This document shows, one piece after another, positions 56,213 through 64,000 of a stretch of DNA of 64,000 bases; positions within the stretch are counted from its first letter, which is position 1; each line of letters starts with the position of its first letter. Source of the DNA: Rhizobium sp. R635 (GTDB taxonomy: Bacteria > Pseudomonadota > Alphaproteobacteria > Rhizobiales > Rhizobiaceae). The notes under the pieces are model-generated. The model saw nothing but the letters and a program-made list of their open reading frames with translations. It did no database searches and was not told the origin of the DNA. The stretch is from the NCBI RefSeq assembly GCF_002211285.1, contig NZ_LOKX01000002.1, positions 1 to 64,000 of the forward strand, given 5' to 3'. A program made the position numbers and the translations under genes.

Positions 56213-57430
56213 TTAACGGTGGGCGTTGAGCGAGATGACGTTGTGCATCGTCTCGTCAGCCGTCGACATGAACTTCTTGATGTTGCGCGCAGCCTGGCGG
56301 ATGCGGTGTTCGTTCTCGACGAGCGCCAGACGAACGTAGTCGTCGCCCATCTCGCCGAAGCCGATGCCCGGAGCAACGGCGACGTCGGCCTTCTCGACCA
56401 GCAGCTTGGAGAACTCAAGCGAACCGAGATGACGGAACTTTTCCGGGATCTTCGCCCAGGCGAACATGGTGGCGGCCGGCGGCGGCACTTCGAAGCCGGC
56501 CTTACCGAAGCTTTCGACCATGACGTCGCGGCGGCGCTTGTAGACGTTGCGGACTTCCGCAATATCGGAGCCATCGCCGTTCAGCGCGTGGGTCGCCGCC
56601 ACCTGGATCGGCGTGAAGGCGCCGTAATCGAGGTAGGACTTGACGCGGGTGAGCGCAGCGATCAGCCGCTCGTTGCCAACGGCAAAGCCCATGCGCCAGC
56701 CGGGCATGGAAAAGGTCTTCGACATGGAGGTGAATTCGACCGTCACATCCATTGCACCAGGCACTTCGAGAACCGACGGCGGCGGAGTGTCGTCGAAATA
56801 GATCTCCGAATAGGCAAGGTCGGACAGCACGATGATGTCGTGCTTCTTGGCGAAGGCAATGACGTCCTTGTAGAAATCGAGCGTCGCGACAAAGGCTGTC
56901 GGGTTCGAGGGATAGTTGAGAATCAGCGCCAGAGGCTTCGGGATCGAATGCCGGACCGCGCGCTCAAGCGGCGGGAAGAAGGTCTCGTCCGGCTCCACCG
57001 ACATCGAGCGGATCACGCCGCCCGCCATCAGGAAGCCGAAGGCGTGGATCGGATAGGTCGGGTTCGGGCAGAGGATCACGTCGCCGGGCGCGGTGATCGC
57101 CTGCGCCATGTTGGCGAAGCCTTCCTTGGAGCCGAGGGTGGCGACCACCTGCGTATCCGGGTTCAGCTTGACGCCGAAACGGCGGGCATAATAGGCGGCC
57201 TGGGCGCGGCGCAGACCGGGAATGCCCTTGGAGGAGGAATAACGGTGCGTGCGCGGGTCCTGCACGACCTCGCAGAGCTTGTCGACGATCGCCTGGGGAG
57301 TGGGAAGGTCAGGGTTTCCCATGCCGAGATCGATGATATCGGCGCCGCCCGCTCGCGCGCTTGCTTTCAAACGGTTGACCTGTTCGAAAACATAAGGCGG
57401 CAAACGCCGGACTTTGTGAAACTCTTCCAT
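56213..57430 (-). CDS. Aminotransferase class I/II (AlaC / LL-DAP aminotransferase-like)
   Basis: 405 residues from MEEFHKVRRLPPYVFEQVNR; PLP lysine in TSMSKTFSMPGWRMG, ILNYPSNPTAFVA, DLAYSEIYFDD and the C-terminal Arg in YVRLALVENEHRIRQA. The sequence style fits the AlaC/YfdZ group that interconverts alanine and pyruvate or acts on LL-diaminopimelate. It precedes hom on the same strand, consistent with aspartate-family or alanine metabolism. The ATG at 57430 is favoured by a GGGGAA sequence upstream; 57442 is possible. Confidence 0.85.
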   Translation of the reverse strand: MEEFHKVRRLPPYVFEQVNRLKASARAGGADIIDLGMGNPDLPTPQAIVDKLCEVVQDPRTHRYSSSKGIPGLRRAQAAYYARRFGVKLNPDTQVVATLGSKEGFANMAQAITAPGDVILCPNPTYPIHAFGFLMAGGVIRSMSVEPDETFFPPLERAVRHSIPKPLALILNYPSNPTAFVATLDFYKDVIAFAKKHDIIVLSDLAYSEIYFDDTPPPSVLEVPGAMDVTVEFTSMSKTFSMPGWRMGFAVGNERLIAALTRVKSYLDYGAFTPIQVAATHALNGDGSDIAEVRNVYKRRRDVMVESFGKAGFEVPPPAATMFAWAKIPEKFRHLGSLEFSKLLVEKADVAVAPGIGFGEMGDDYVRLALVENEHRIRQAARNIKKFMSTADETMHNVISLNAHR

Positions 57431-57652
57431 TTCATTCCCCATGGAAAGGCGGCATTTCGGGCCGCAGTCGAAGTTCGTTCCGTCTCCCGGCGGCTGCGAC
57501 ACGAACTTCAGAATCGCAGCGCCGTATTCATCAGACCCAAGCGACACGGCAAATCTTTGACGGAAAGGCCGTGCAACCACGCATTATCGGGAAAATCGCA
57601 TCTTCCGATCCATCCGGAAGGCTTTGCGTCCAAATTGCCTGAAAGGCAAGGC

Positions 57653-58066
57653 TTATTTGGAGATTTCGGAGAGCGTCTGCGCGCCGTGCTCGGCAGCCAG
57701 GCGGCGCATCTCGGCGACCTTCGCCTGATATTCGGCATCCGAGATCGTACCAGCCTTGCGCCGGGCAGCAAGGGCCGTCAGCTGATGCTGCAGTTCTGCC
57801 GCCTGCTCGTCGCTCATCTGGACATTGGCGGCCGTCAGCGGCGCGCCGAAATTCGGATAGCCGTCCGGCGACTTCGCCAGGCCGCCTTCGACAGCCTCGC
57901 CCTTGGTGGCGGGCATGACGACGGCGGTCGGCGCCGCTCGCTTGGCGGCGGCTGCGGCCTTCTCTTCCGCCGTCAGGTTGCATCCGGCAAGCGCCATCGC
58001 CGCCGCGGCGCAGATCAGTGCGGTGCGGTTGAAAGTTGCGATGCGCCGGATGCCGTTATTCGTCAT
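57653..58066 (-). CDS. Lipoprotein with SHOCT-like C-terminal helix pair
   Basis: 137 residues: signal with lipobox LAGC (RTALICAAAAMALAGCNLTA), an Ala/Lys-rich spacer, and a C-terminal helical part (LQHQLTALAARRKAGTISDA then EYQAKVAEMRRLAAEHG) that resembles the SHOCT oligomerisation motif. Function unknown. It lies between the aminotransferase and phaC, divergent from phaC. Confidence 0.75.
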   Translation of the reverse strand: MTNNGIRRIATFNRTALICAAAAMALAGCNLTAEEKAAAAAKRAAPTAVVMPATKGEAVEGGLAKSPDGYPNFGAPLTAANVQMSDEQAAELQHQLTALAARRKAGTISDAEYQAKVAEMRRLAAEHGAQTLSEISK

Positions 58067-58170
58067 GCCTCAAAATCCAATTCTGACTGCGTCGACTGTT
58101 AAATTTGTCGCAGCCACAAAGCAATAGCACGAGCCGATGCGGGTGGAACTTGTTTTCTCGTTCGATCACG

Positions 58171-60063
58171 ATGTACAACGAATGGATAAAAACAGTGCTG
58201 CCGCCGGAGGAAATGGTGACCGACAGCAAGCAGGAGAGTGGCAGCCAGAAAAATGGCGGCAAGACCGGTTTCGACGCAACCGATCTCGATCCTTATCTGT
58301 TGAAGGATCCCGAGGCCATGACGGTGAACTTTGCCCGAGCGCTCGAAAATCTCGGGAAGGCCGCCTCGGCATGGCTCGAGCCGCGCGAACGCGGCGAGAT
58401 CACCGACACGGTCGTCGATCCAATGACCGATATGGTCAAGACGCTCTCCAAGGTCACCGAATACTGGATTTCCGACCCTCGCCGGACCTTCGAGGCGCAG
58501 ACGCAGCTGATGTCATCGTTCTTCGGCATCTGGATGCGCTCGATGCAGCGCATGCAAGGCGAGCCGACGCCTGCCGAGCCGGACACCCGCAAGGACAAGC
58601 GTTTCGCGGACGACGACTGGCAGAAGAACCCGTTCTTCGATTTTCTGCGCCAGGCCTACTTCGTCACCTCAGACTGGGCCGAAAAGCTGGTGTCGGAGAC
58701 CGATGGCCTCGACGAGCATACCAAACACAAGGCCGGCTTCTATGTGAAGCAGATCACCGCAGCACTTTCACCGACCAATTTCGTCGCCACCAATCCGCAG
58801 CTTTACCGTGAGACGATCGCAACCAGCGGCGAAAACCTGGTGCGGGGCATGAAGATGCTTGCCGAGGACATCGCCGCCGGAAACGGCGATCTTCGCCTGC
58901 GCCAGACCGACATGACGAAATTCGCCGTCGGCCGGGACATGGCGCTGACGCCGGGCAAGGTGATCGCCCAGAACGACATCTGCCAGATCATCCAATACGA
59001 GGCATCGACCGAAACGGTGCTAAAGCGGCCGCTGCTGATCTGCCCCCCCTGGATCAACAAGTTCTACATTCTCGACCTCAACCCGCAGAAATCCTTCATC
59101 AAATGGTGCGTGGACCAGGGCCAGACCGTCTTCGTCATTTCCTGGGTCAATCCGGATGCGCGCCACGCCGAGAAGGACTGGGCCGCCTATGCCCGCGAGG
59201 GCATCGACTTCGCGCTTGCAACGATCGAGAAGGCAACCGGCGAGAAGGAAGTCAATGCCGTCGGATATTGCGTCGGCGGCACGCTGCTCGCGGCAACGCT
59301 GGCGTTGCATGCCAAGGAGAAAAACAAGCGCATCAAGACGGCCACGCTCTTCACCACCCAGGTCGATTTTACCCATGCCGGCGATCTCAAGGTGTTCGTC
59401 GACGAGGAGCAGCTCGCAGCGCTCGAAGAGCATATGAAGGCAGCCGGCTATCTCGACGGCTCGAAGATGTCGATGGCTTTCAACATGCTGCGTGCCTCCG
59501 AACTGATCTGGCCCTATTTCGTCAACAACTATCTCAAGGGCCAGGAGCCCCTGCCCTTCGACCTTCTGTTCTGGAACGCTGATTCGACCCGCATGGCGGC
59601 TGCCAACCACGCCTTCTACCTGCGAAACTGCTATCTCCGGAATGCGCTGACGCAGAACGAGATGATCCTCGACGGCAAATCCGTGTCGCTGAAGGATGTG
59701 AAGATCCCGATCTACAACCTCGCCACTCGCGAGGATCACATCGCCCCCGCCAAGTCCGTCTTCGTCGGCAGCCAGTTCTTCGGCGGCAAGGTGGAATTCG
59801 TCGTCACCGGCTCGGGACATATCGCCGGCGTGGTCAATCCACCCGATAAGAAGAAGTATCAATACTGGACGGGCGGCCCGGCCAAAGGGGATTACGAGAC
59901 CTGGATCGAGCAGGCGAACGAGACGCCGGGATCGTGGTGGCCACACTGGCAGGCCTGGATCGAGACGCATGACGGCAGGCGCGTGCCGGCGCGCAAACCC
60001 GGCGGCGATGCGCTGAACGCGATCGAGGAAGCACCGGGAAGTTATGTGATGGAACGCGCCTGA
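58171..60063 (+). CDS. phaC: Class I poly(R)-hydroxyalkanoic acid synthase PhaC
   Basis: Polymerises (R)-3-hydroxybutyryl-CoA on granule surfaces. 630 residues from ATG 58171 (MYNEWIKTVLPPEEM); the ATG at 58213 (616 residues) has GGAGG only two bases away, so the start is not settled. The lipase-like box is GYCVGG with Cys367 (numbered from 58171); the Asp of ATREDHIAP and His of GSGHIAGVVNPP complete the triad. The N-terminal 220 residues are the family's regulatory domain. It is divergent from the lipoprotein gene. Confidence 0.94.
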   Translation: MYNEWIKTVLPPEEMVTDSKQESGSQKNGGKTGFDATDLDPYLLKDPEAMTVNFARALENLGKAASAWLEPRERGEITDTVVDPMTDMVKTLSKVTEYWISDPRRTFEAQTQLMSSFFGIWMRSMQRMQGEPTPAEPDTRKDKRFADDDWQKNPFFDFLRQAYFVTSDWAEKLVSETDGLDEHTKHKAGFYVKQITAALSPTNFVATNPQLYRETIATSGENLVRGMKMLAEDIAAGNGDLRLRQTDMTKFAVGRDMALTPGKVIAQNDICQIIQYEASTETVLKRPLLICPPWINKFYILDLNPQKSFIKWCVDQGQTVFVISWVNPDARHAEKDWAAYAREGIDFALATIEKATGEKEVNAVGYCVGGTLLAATLALHAKEKNKRIKTATLFTTQVDFTHAGDLKVFVDEEQLAALEEHMKAAGYLDGSKMSMAFNMLRASELIWPYFVNNYLKGQEPLPFDLLFWNADSTRMAAANHAFYLRNCYLRNALTQNEMILDGKSVSLKDVKIPIYNLATREDHIAPAKSVFVGSQFFGGKVEFVVTGSGHIAGVVNPPDKKKYQYWTGGPAKGDYETWIEQANETPGSWWPHWQAWIETHDGRRVPARKPGGDALNAIEEAPGSYVMERA

Positions 60064-60074
60064 CAAACGCGTCC

Positions 60075-60093
60075 GCGTCTCTTTTTGAGACGC
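60075..60093 (+). terminator. Hairpin after phaC
   Basis: GCGTCTC (60075-60081) and GAGACGC (60087-60093) around a TTTTT loop, 12 bases after the phaC stop. No T run follows, so its strength as a terminator is doubtful. Confidence 0.4.
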
Positions 60094-60271
60094 CGGGAAA
60101 AACAGCGTCCGCGCGTAAACAAATTAGAAACCATAATTCGTCATCCTTGCGAAACAGTCGGCAAGTCGCACTTGGTCCAAATTCGGCCCATTTGCACCTT
60201 TACCGGCCCCGGCGAAGTTTAGTCAGTCAGTGCCGCCGGCCTGCGTAGCGAGTTTGAAAGACGAGTGTAGT

Positions 60272-61609
60272 ATGGCGTTTGCGGTCGGGACGTTGGATAA
60301 CGTCGCCCCTCTTAGCGGATCTGCTCTGCGTTCGCGCAGATCTCGCGGTTTTCTTTACGGTGTCGTCGGCGCCGGACTTCTGACCTCCACATGGCTTGTC
60401 GCGACCTTTGCGACGATGCATTCCATGGGCGGGTCCGCTTCCCCATCCGACAGTTTCACGCAGGTCGTGTCGATGAAGCCCAAACCGGCGGCGAAGCCTG
60501 AACGGCTGATCCATGTCGGCAAGGCCGATCGCCTGACGGCTTTCGATGCCAAGCCGGTCGTCATCCTGACGGCCGACCTCATCCATTCGCATGCGAGAAA
60601 GACCAATGCTGCCGCAGCGGCATCGCTGGCGCTTGCAAAAAACAATCGTCTCGTCGCGCCTGACGAAACGCCGGTCGCCGTTGCCGCCGCCGCACCTTCC
60701 GACACCGCCAAATTCGCCAAGGACGATACTGTCGCGCCGCCGGTCGAGCTTGCCCAGGCGGAGACGGAAGCAGAGAGCGACGACCGCATCATCATTCCCT
60801 CCAAGGAGACCGTCGCGGCCGTCGAACTCCCTGCCCTGCTCGCACTTGCCGATGCCGGGCCGCAGCAGATTGCGCCGACCCCGGTCGAGCCGGCAGCACC
60901 CGCCCCCAAGACGGCGTCGCTGCCGCAAACCGCGCCTGTAGAAGTGGCCGAGGCCGAAGAGCAGCAGCCCTTCGATCTCGTGCTGGCGCCGGACGCCGGA
61001 TCGGTTCCGCTGCCGATGGCGCGTCCCGATGGACTGGTCGGCAAACCCGCGCCGGTCGCCAAGAGCGCGCAGCGCTCGGCCGAGCCGGCGCTTGCCTATG
61101 CCCAGCCGAATTCGCCGATCGAGGATGACGAGGACGATGCAGTGCCTCGCTACGACAAGCCGGTCTTCTCGCCGAAGCTGCGTGCAGGTGTGGCGATCTA
61201 CGACATCGAGAACAGCACCGTCTACCTGCCGAACGGCGAACGGCTGGAAGCCCATTCCGGCCTCGGCAAGATGCGCGACAAGCCGCGTTTCGCGGATAAA
61301 AAGATGCGCGGACCGACGCCGCCACACACCTACGCCCTCACCATGCGCGAAAGCCTTTTCCATGGCGTCGCGGCGATCCGGCTGACGCCCATCGAGGGTT
61401 CGGACGCCATCTTTGATCGCGTCGGCCTGCTCGCCCACACCTACATGCTCGGCAAGAACGGCGATTCCAACGGCTGCGTCTCCTTCAAGGACTACAAGCG
61501 CTTCCTGGCCGCCTTCAAGCGCGGCGAGATCAAGCAGCTCGTGGTGGTGCCGCGGCTGAACAACAAGCCGGCTTCGACGCTCGCCTCGCTATTTTCATCG
61601 CGAAGCTGA
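60272..61609 (+). CDS. DUF2778 protein (L,D-transpeptidase-like)
   Basis: 445 residues: short cytoplasmic N-terminus, one membrane helix (about 27-50, GFLYGVVGAGLLTSTWLVAT), a long Ala/Pro-rich periplasmic spacer (about 55-300), and a C-terminal DUF2778 domain (YDIENSTVYLPNGERLEAHS.. to the end). The active-site pattern is LAHTYMLGKNGDSNGCVSF with Cys402 and a His about ten residues before it, the L,D-transpeptidase arrangement also found in Tlde1-type effectors. It probably acts on or binds peptidoglycan. Opposite to the aminotransferase at its 3' end. Confidence 0.8.
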   Translation: MAFAVGTLDNVAPLSGSALRSRRSRGFLYGVVGAGLLTSTWLVATFATMHSMGGSASPSDSFTQVVSMKPKPAAKPERLIHVGKADRLTAFDAKPVVILTADLIHSHARKTNAAAAASLALAKNNRLVAPDETPVAVAAAAPSDTAKFAKDDTVAPPVELAQAETEAESDDRIIIPSKETVAAVELPALLALADAGPQQIAPTPVEPAAPAPKTASLPQTAPVEVAEAEEQQPFDLVLAPDAGSVPLPMARPDGLVGKPAPVAKSAQRSAEPALAYAQPNSPIEDDEDDAVPRYDKPVFSPKLRAGVAIYDIENSTVYLPNGERLEAHSGLGKMRDKPRFADKKMRGPTPPHTYALTMRESLFHGVAAIRLTPIEGSDAIFDRVGLLAHTYMLGKNGDSNGCVSFKDYKRFLAAFKRGEIKQLVVVPRLNNKPASTLASLFSSRS

Positions 61610-61622
61610 CTTTAACTAGCAG

Positions 61623-61645
61623 GCGGGCAGCAGCAGCCTGCCCGC
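61623..61645. terminator. Possible bidirectional terminator
   Basis: GCGGGCAG (61623-61630) pairs with CTGCCCGC (61638-61645) around a seven-base loop between two convergent genes. No T runs are present. Confidence 0.4.
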
Positions 61646-61651
61646 GAAGCC

Positions 61652-62809
61652 CTACTTCAACCAGGCTGCGATTCGCTCCACCGCTTCGGCGATCTCTCCT
61701 TGCGATCCCGCATAGGACAGACGCAGGGTTCGGTGCCCTTCCAGCGGATCGAAATCCAGGCCCGGCGTTGCCGCGACATTGATTTCCGCAAGCATGCGTT
61801 TGGCAAAACCCATGCTGTCATTGGTGAAGCGCGAAACATCGACATAAGCGTAGAACGCGCCGTCCATCGGCGAAGCGGGCGCAAGGCCGATCTTGGGCAG
61901 CCGGTCGAGCAGCAGATCGCGGTTTGCGGCATAACTTGCCTTGACGCGATCGAGCTCTTCGCTTGCGCCGAGAGCGGCCGTGGCGGCGATCTGGGAAAGC
62001 TCGGGCGGCGAGATATAGAGGCTCTGCGCCACACGCTCGATTGGCCGCACCAGGCGGTCCGGCAGCACCATCCAGCCTATCCGCCAGCCGGTCATGCAAT
62101 AATATTTGGAGAAGGAGTTGATGACGATCGCCTCGTCGGTCAGCTCCAGGGCGCTTGCCTCTTCTCCCGCGAAGGTCAGTCCATGGTAGATTTCATCCGA
62201 GATGAAGGCGATGGAGTGGGCAGCGCAGTAGTCTGCAAGCGCCTTCAGCCCATCACGGCCGGTCACAGTGCCGGTAGGGTTGGCGGGGCTTGCGAGCAGC
62301 ACGCCTTTCAGCCTGACACCGCTTTCCTTCTGTGCCGCCTCAAGGCTTTCAGGCGTCAGCGTGAAATGGGTGTCGGCCGTCACAGGCACTTCGACAACCT
62401 TCAAGCCCAGCGCGCCGAGGATATTGCGGTAGGCGGGATAGCCGGGTCTTGCGATCGCCACGGCATCGCCGGCATCGAACAGCGTGAGGAAGGCGAGGTT
62501 GAAACCGGCCGAGGAACCTGTGGTGACGGCGATACGCGTGGGATCAATCTCCAGGCCGTGCCGATCCCTGTAATGCCCGGCAAGCGCCGATTTCAGCCGC
62601 GCCGTCCCCAGCGCATCGGTATAGCCGATCCTGCCTTCGGCAAGCGCTTCGCGGGCCGCCTTCAGGGCAGTCTCGGGGGCGGGATGGGAGGGTTGGCCGA
62701 CGGCCATGGAGATCACGGGATGGCCGCCTGCCCGCCGCTTCGTCGCCTCCGCCAGGACATCCATGGCGTGAAAAGGCTCAACCTCGCTGCGTTTCGATAT
62801 GGAAAACAA
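61652..62809 (-). CDS. Pyridoxal phosphate-dependent aminotransferase
   Basis: 385-residue class I/II aminotransferase: PLP lysine in VINSFSKYYCMTGWRIGW, ASPANPTGTVTG, SDEIYHGLTF and the C-terminal Arg in LRLSYAGSQGEIAEA. The amino donor and acceptor are unknown; family members include aspartate- and aromatic-type enzymes. Convergent with the DUF2778 gene and divergent from the DsbA-like gene. Confidence 0.9.
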   Translation of the reverse strand: MFSISKRSEVEPFHAMDVLAEATKRRAGGHPVISMAVGQPSHPAPETALKAAREALAEGRIGYTDALGTARLKSALAGHYRDRHGLEIDPTRIAVTTGSSAGFNLAFLTLFDAGDAVAIARPGYPAYRNILGALGLKVVEVPVTADTHFTLTPESLEAAQKESGVRLKGVLLASPANPTGTVTGRDGLKALADYCAAHSIAFISDEIYHGLTFAGEEASALELTDEAIVINSFSKYYCMTGWRIGWMVLPDRLVRPIERVAQSLYISPPELSQIAATAALGASEELDRVKASYAANRDLLLDRLPKIGLAPASPMDGAFYAYVDVSRFTNDSMGFAKRMLAEINVAATPGLDFDPLEGHRTLRLSYAGSQGEIAEAVERIAAWLK

Positions 62810-63013
62810 GTTTGCTTCTCGCTCGGCTTCTTCGATGACGGCCAGACAATTGCCGCATTAATCGGCTCATCACAATCCCGCGAGGGTCGCGCGGGGATGA
62901 AAATTCCTGTTTGAGCAGAACCCGACGCGCCGTACCTTGACGCAACGCGTTCAAGTCCATAACCCGGCGACGGTCTTTGCGACCAGGACCGCACCGCCGA
63001 TGACGAGGATATC

Positions 63014-63772
63014 ATGGCCTACTTCTCGAAAACCTTCACCGCAGTGGCGCTTGCCGCTTCGATCGCCCTTCCCTTTCCGGCGGCAGCGCTCGACGACCAG
63101 CAGAAGAAGGAGTTCGGCGAGTTCATCAAGCAGTATCTGATCGAAAATCCCGAGATCATGCTCGATGTCCAGGATGCCCTGCAGAAGAAGCAGGAAGCCC
63201 AGCGCCTGGTGAAGGCCAATATGGCAATCGAAGAAAACAGCGCCGGCATCTTCGAATCGAAGGACGACGTCACGCTCGGCAATCCCAAGGGCGATGTCAC
63301 CGTCGTCGAGTTCTTCGATTATAATTGCAGCTATTGCCGTCATGCGCTTCCCGACATGCAGGCGATGCTGAAGAAGGACAAGAACGTCCGCTTCGTTCTC
63401 AAGGAATTCCCGATCCTAGGGCCGGATTCGGTCGCCGCCCACAAGGTCGCCGATGCCTTCCGCAAGCTTGCCCCCGAGAAATATGCCGATTTCCACGTCG
63501 CCCTTCTCAGCAGTGAAGGCCGCGCCTCGGAAGAAAGCGCGATCACGGTTGCAGGCTCTCTCGGCGTCAGCGAAGACAAGATCCGCGCCGAGATGGCAAA
63601 GAGCCCGAACGATGGGATCGTTCAGACGACCTACCAGCTCGCCTCCAGCCTCGGCATCAGCGGCACGCCGTCCTATGTGATCGGCAACGAACTGGTGCCG
63701 GGCGCCGTTGGGATCGATGACCTCGAAGCCAAGGTCAAGAACATGCGCAGTTGCGGCAAGACCGCCTGCTGA
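63014..63772 (+). CDS. DsbA family thiol oxidoreductase
   Basis: 252 residues with a signal peptide (to about residue 25, ..PFPAAA) and a thioredoxin fold with active site CSYC (Cys105, Cys108) in EFFDYNCSYCRHALPDM and the cis-Pro of SGTPSYVIGNE. An N-terminal helical arm (about 26-75) resembles the Com1/DsbG-like proteins of alphaproteobacteria. Periplasmic disulfide formation is the likely role. Confidence 0.9.
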   Translation: MAYFSKTFTAVALAASIALPFPAAALDDQQKKEFGEFIKQYLIENPEIMLDVQDALQKKQEAQRLVKANMAIEENSAGIFESKDDVTLGNPKGDVTVVEFFDYNCSYCRHALPDMQAMLKKDKNVRFVLKEFPILGPDSVAAHKVADAFRKLAPEKYADFHVALLSSEGRASEESAITVAGSLGVSEDKIRAEMAKSPNDGIVQTTYQLASSLGISGTPSYVIGNELVPGAVGIDDLEAKVKNMRSCGKTAC

Positions 63773-63931
63773 GCAAGCGGGCGCCGGACGGCCGCTCATC
63801 AAATCGACAAAATCAAAGCGTTTCAGCCATGTGGACAAATGTGGCGCGATTCCTGCTGGCCAGTCGTAAGGGCTTTCATTCGGCCGTCGCGGAGTCTATA
63901 GGTTGCCGTCGTGCATTTTACGGAACATTCG

Positions 63932-64000
63932 ATGACGCAAACGATTTTTGTCCTGAACGGCCCCAACCTGAACATGCTGGGTAAACGAGAGCCCGGCATT
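63932..64000 (+). CDS. aroQ: 3-dehydroquinate dehydratase type II (5' end only)
   Basis: The window ends 23 codons in. The start MTQTIFVLNGPNLNMLGKRE is the diagnostic N-terminus of type II dehydroquinase (shikimate pathway), including the NGPNLNMLG motif and the catalytic-loop Arg that follows. The rest of the gene lies beyond 64000. Confidence 0.93.
   Translation, partial: MTQTIFVLNGPNLNMLGKREPGI

Noticed and set aside
56149..56574. Upstream extension of the hom frame
   Set aside because: It runs through the intergenic hairpin and the coding region of the aminotransferase, and its protein is Arg/Ser-rich noise.

Overview
The window looks like chromosomal DNA of a Rhizobium close to R. etli or R. 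leguminosarum. The support is the alphaproteobacterial order rpsB-tsf-pyrH-frr-uppS-cdsA-rseP-bamA-lpxD-fabZ-lpxA-lpxI-lpxB, an aapJQMP general amino-acid transporter, a phasin and a class I PHB synthase, an EipB-type envelope protein, RIME-like palindromic repeats and rhizobial tRNAs. Most of it is ordinary, GC-rich core genome. The product assignments come from reading the sequence and from family knowledge; no search was run.

Layout. 1-127: the right end of an IS3-family element that abuts, and supplies the stop codon of, lpxB. 125-13345 (minus strand): translation factors, UMP kinase, isoprenoid and phospholipid precursor synthesis, site-2 protease, BamA and the lipid A pathway. 13346-26346: mixed housekeeping genes (EipB, RidA, GDPD, acyltransferase-like GNAT, HIT, ClpA/ClpS, phasin, CysE, hydrolase, complex I zinc finger, FAD monooxygenase, MetC-like lyase). 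26707-30974: aapJQMP. 31204-38088: an accessory stretch with a secreted RTX beta-helix protein and, next to tRNA-Arg, three orphan genes separated and flanked by copies of one complex repeat family. 38089-45134: complex I NDUFS4 subunit, tRNA-Pro, DUF192, double cold-shock protein, glyoxalase, DUF882 lipoprotein, three tRNA-Glu genes and recJ. 45590-54789: a six-gene, tightly coupled surface-glycan locus. 54823-64000: homoserine dehydrogenase, two or three aminotransferase-type genes, PHB synthase, a DUF2778 protein, a DsbA-like oxidoreductase and the start of aroQ.

Two parts deserve most attention. First, the glycan locus encodes a UDP-xylose synthase-like enzyme, four GT2-type glycosyltransferases and an MsbA/PglK-like exporter. 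One of the glycosyltransferases is a 1000-residue protein in which a GT2 domain, a NodS-like methyltransferase and a NodB-like polysaccharide deacetylase are fused, so the three chemistries of Nod-factor backbone making sit in one chain. Second, the region 35401-38079 has three genes of unknown function, each delimited by elements built from repeated GGACTC units at conserved spacing. Elements upstream of genes point forward and those downstream point backward, and back-to-back pairs make large inverted repeats between genes, somewhat like a cassette array but without a recognisable integrase in the window.

Start codons were chosen from ribosome-binding sites, overlap with the preceding gene and family lengths, and several differ from the longest open frame.
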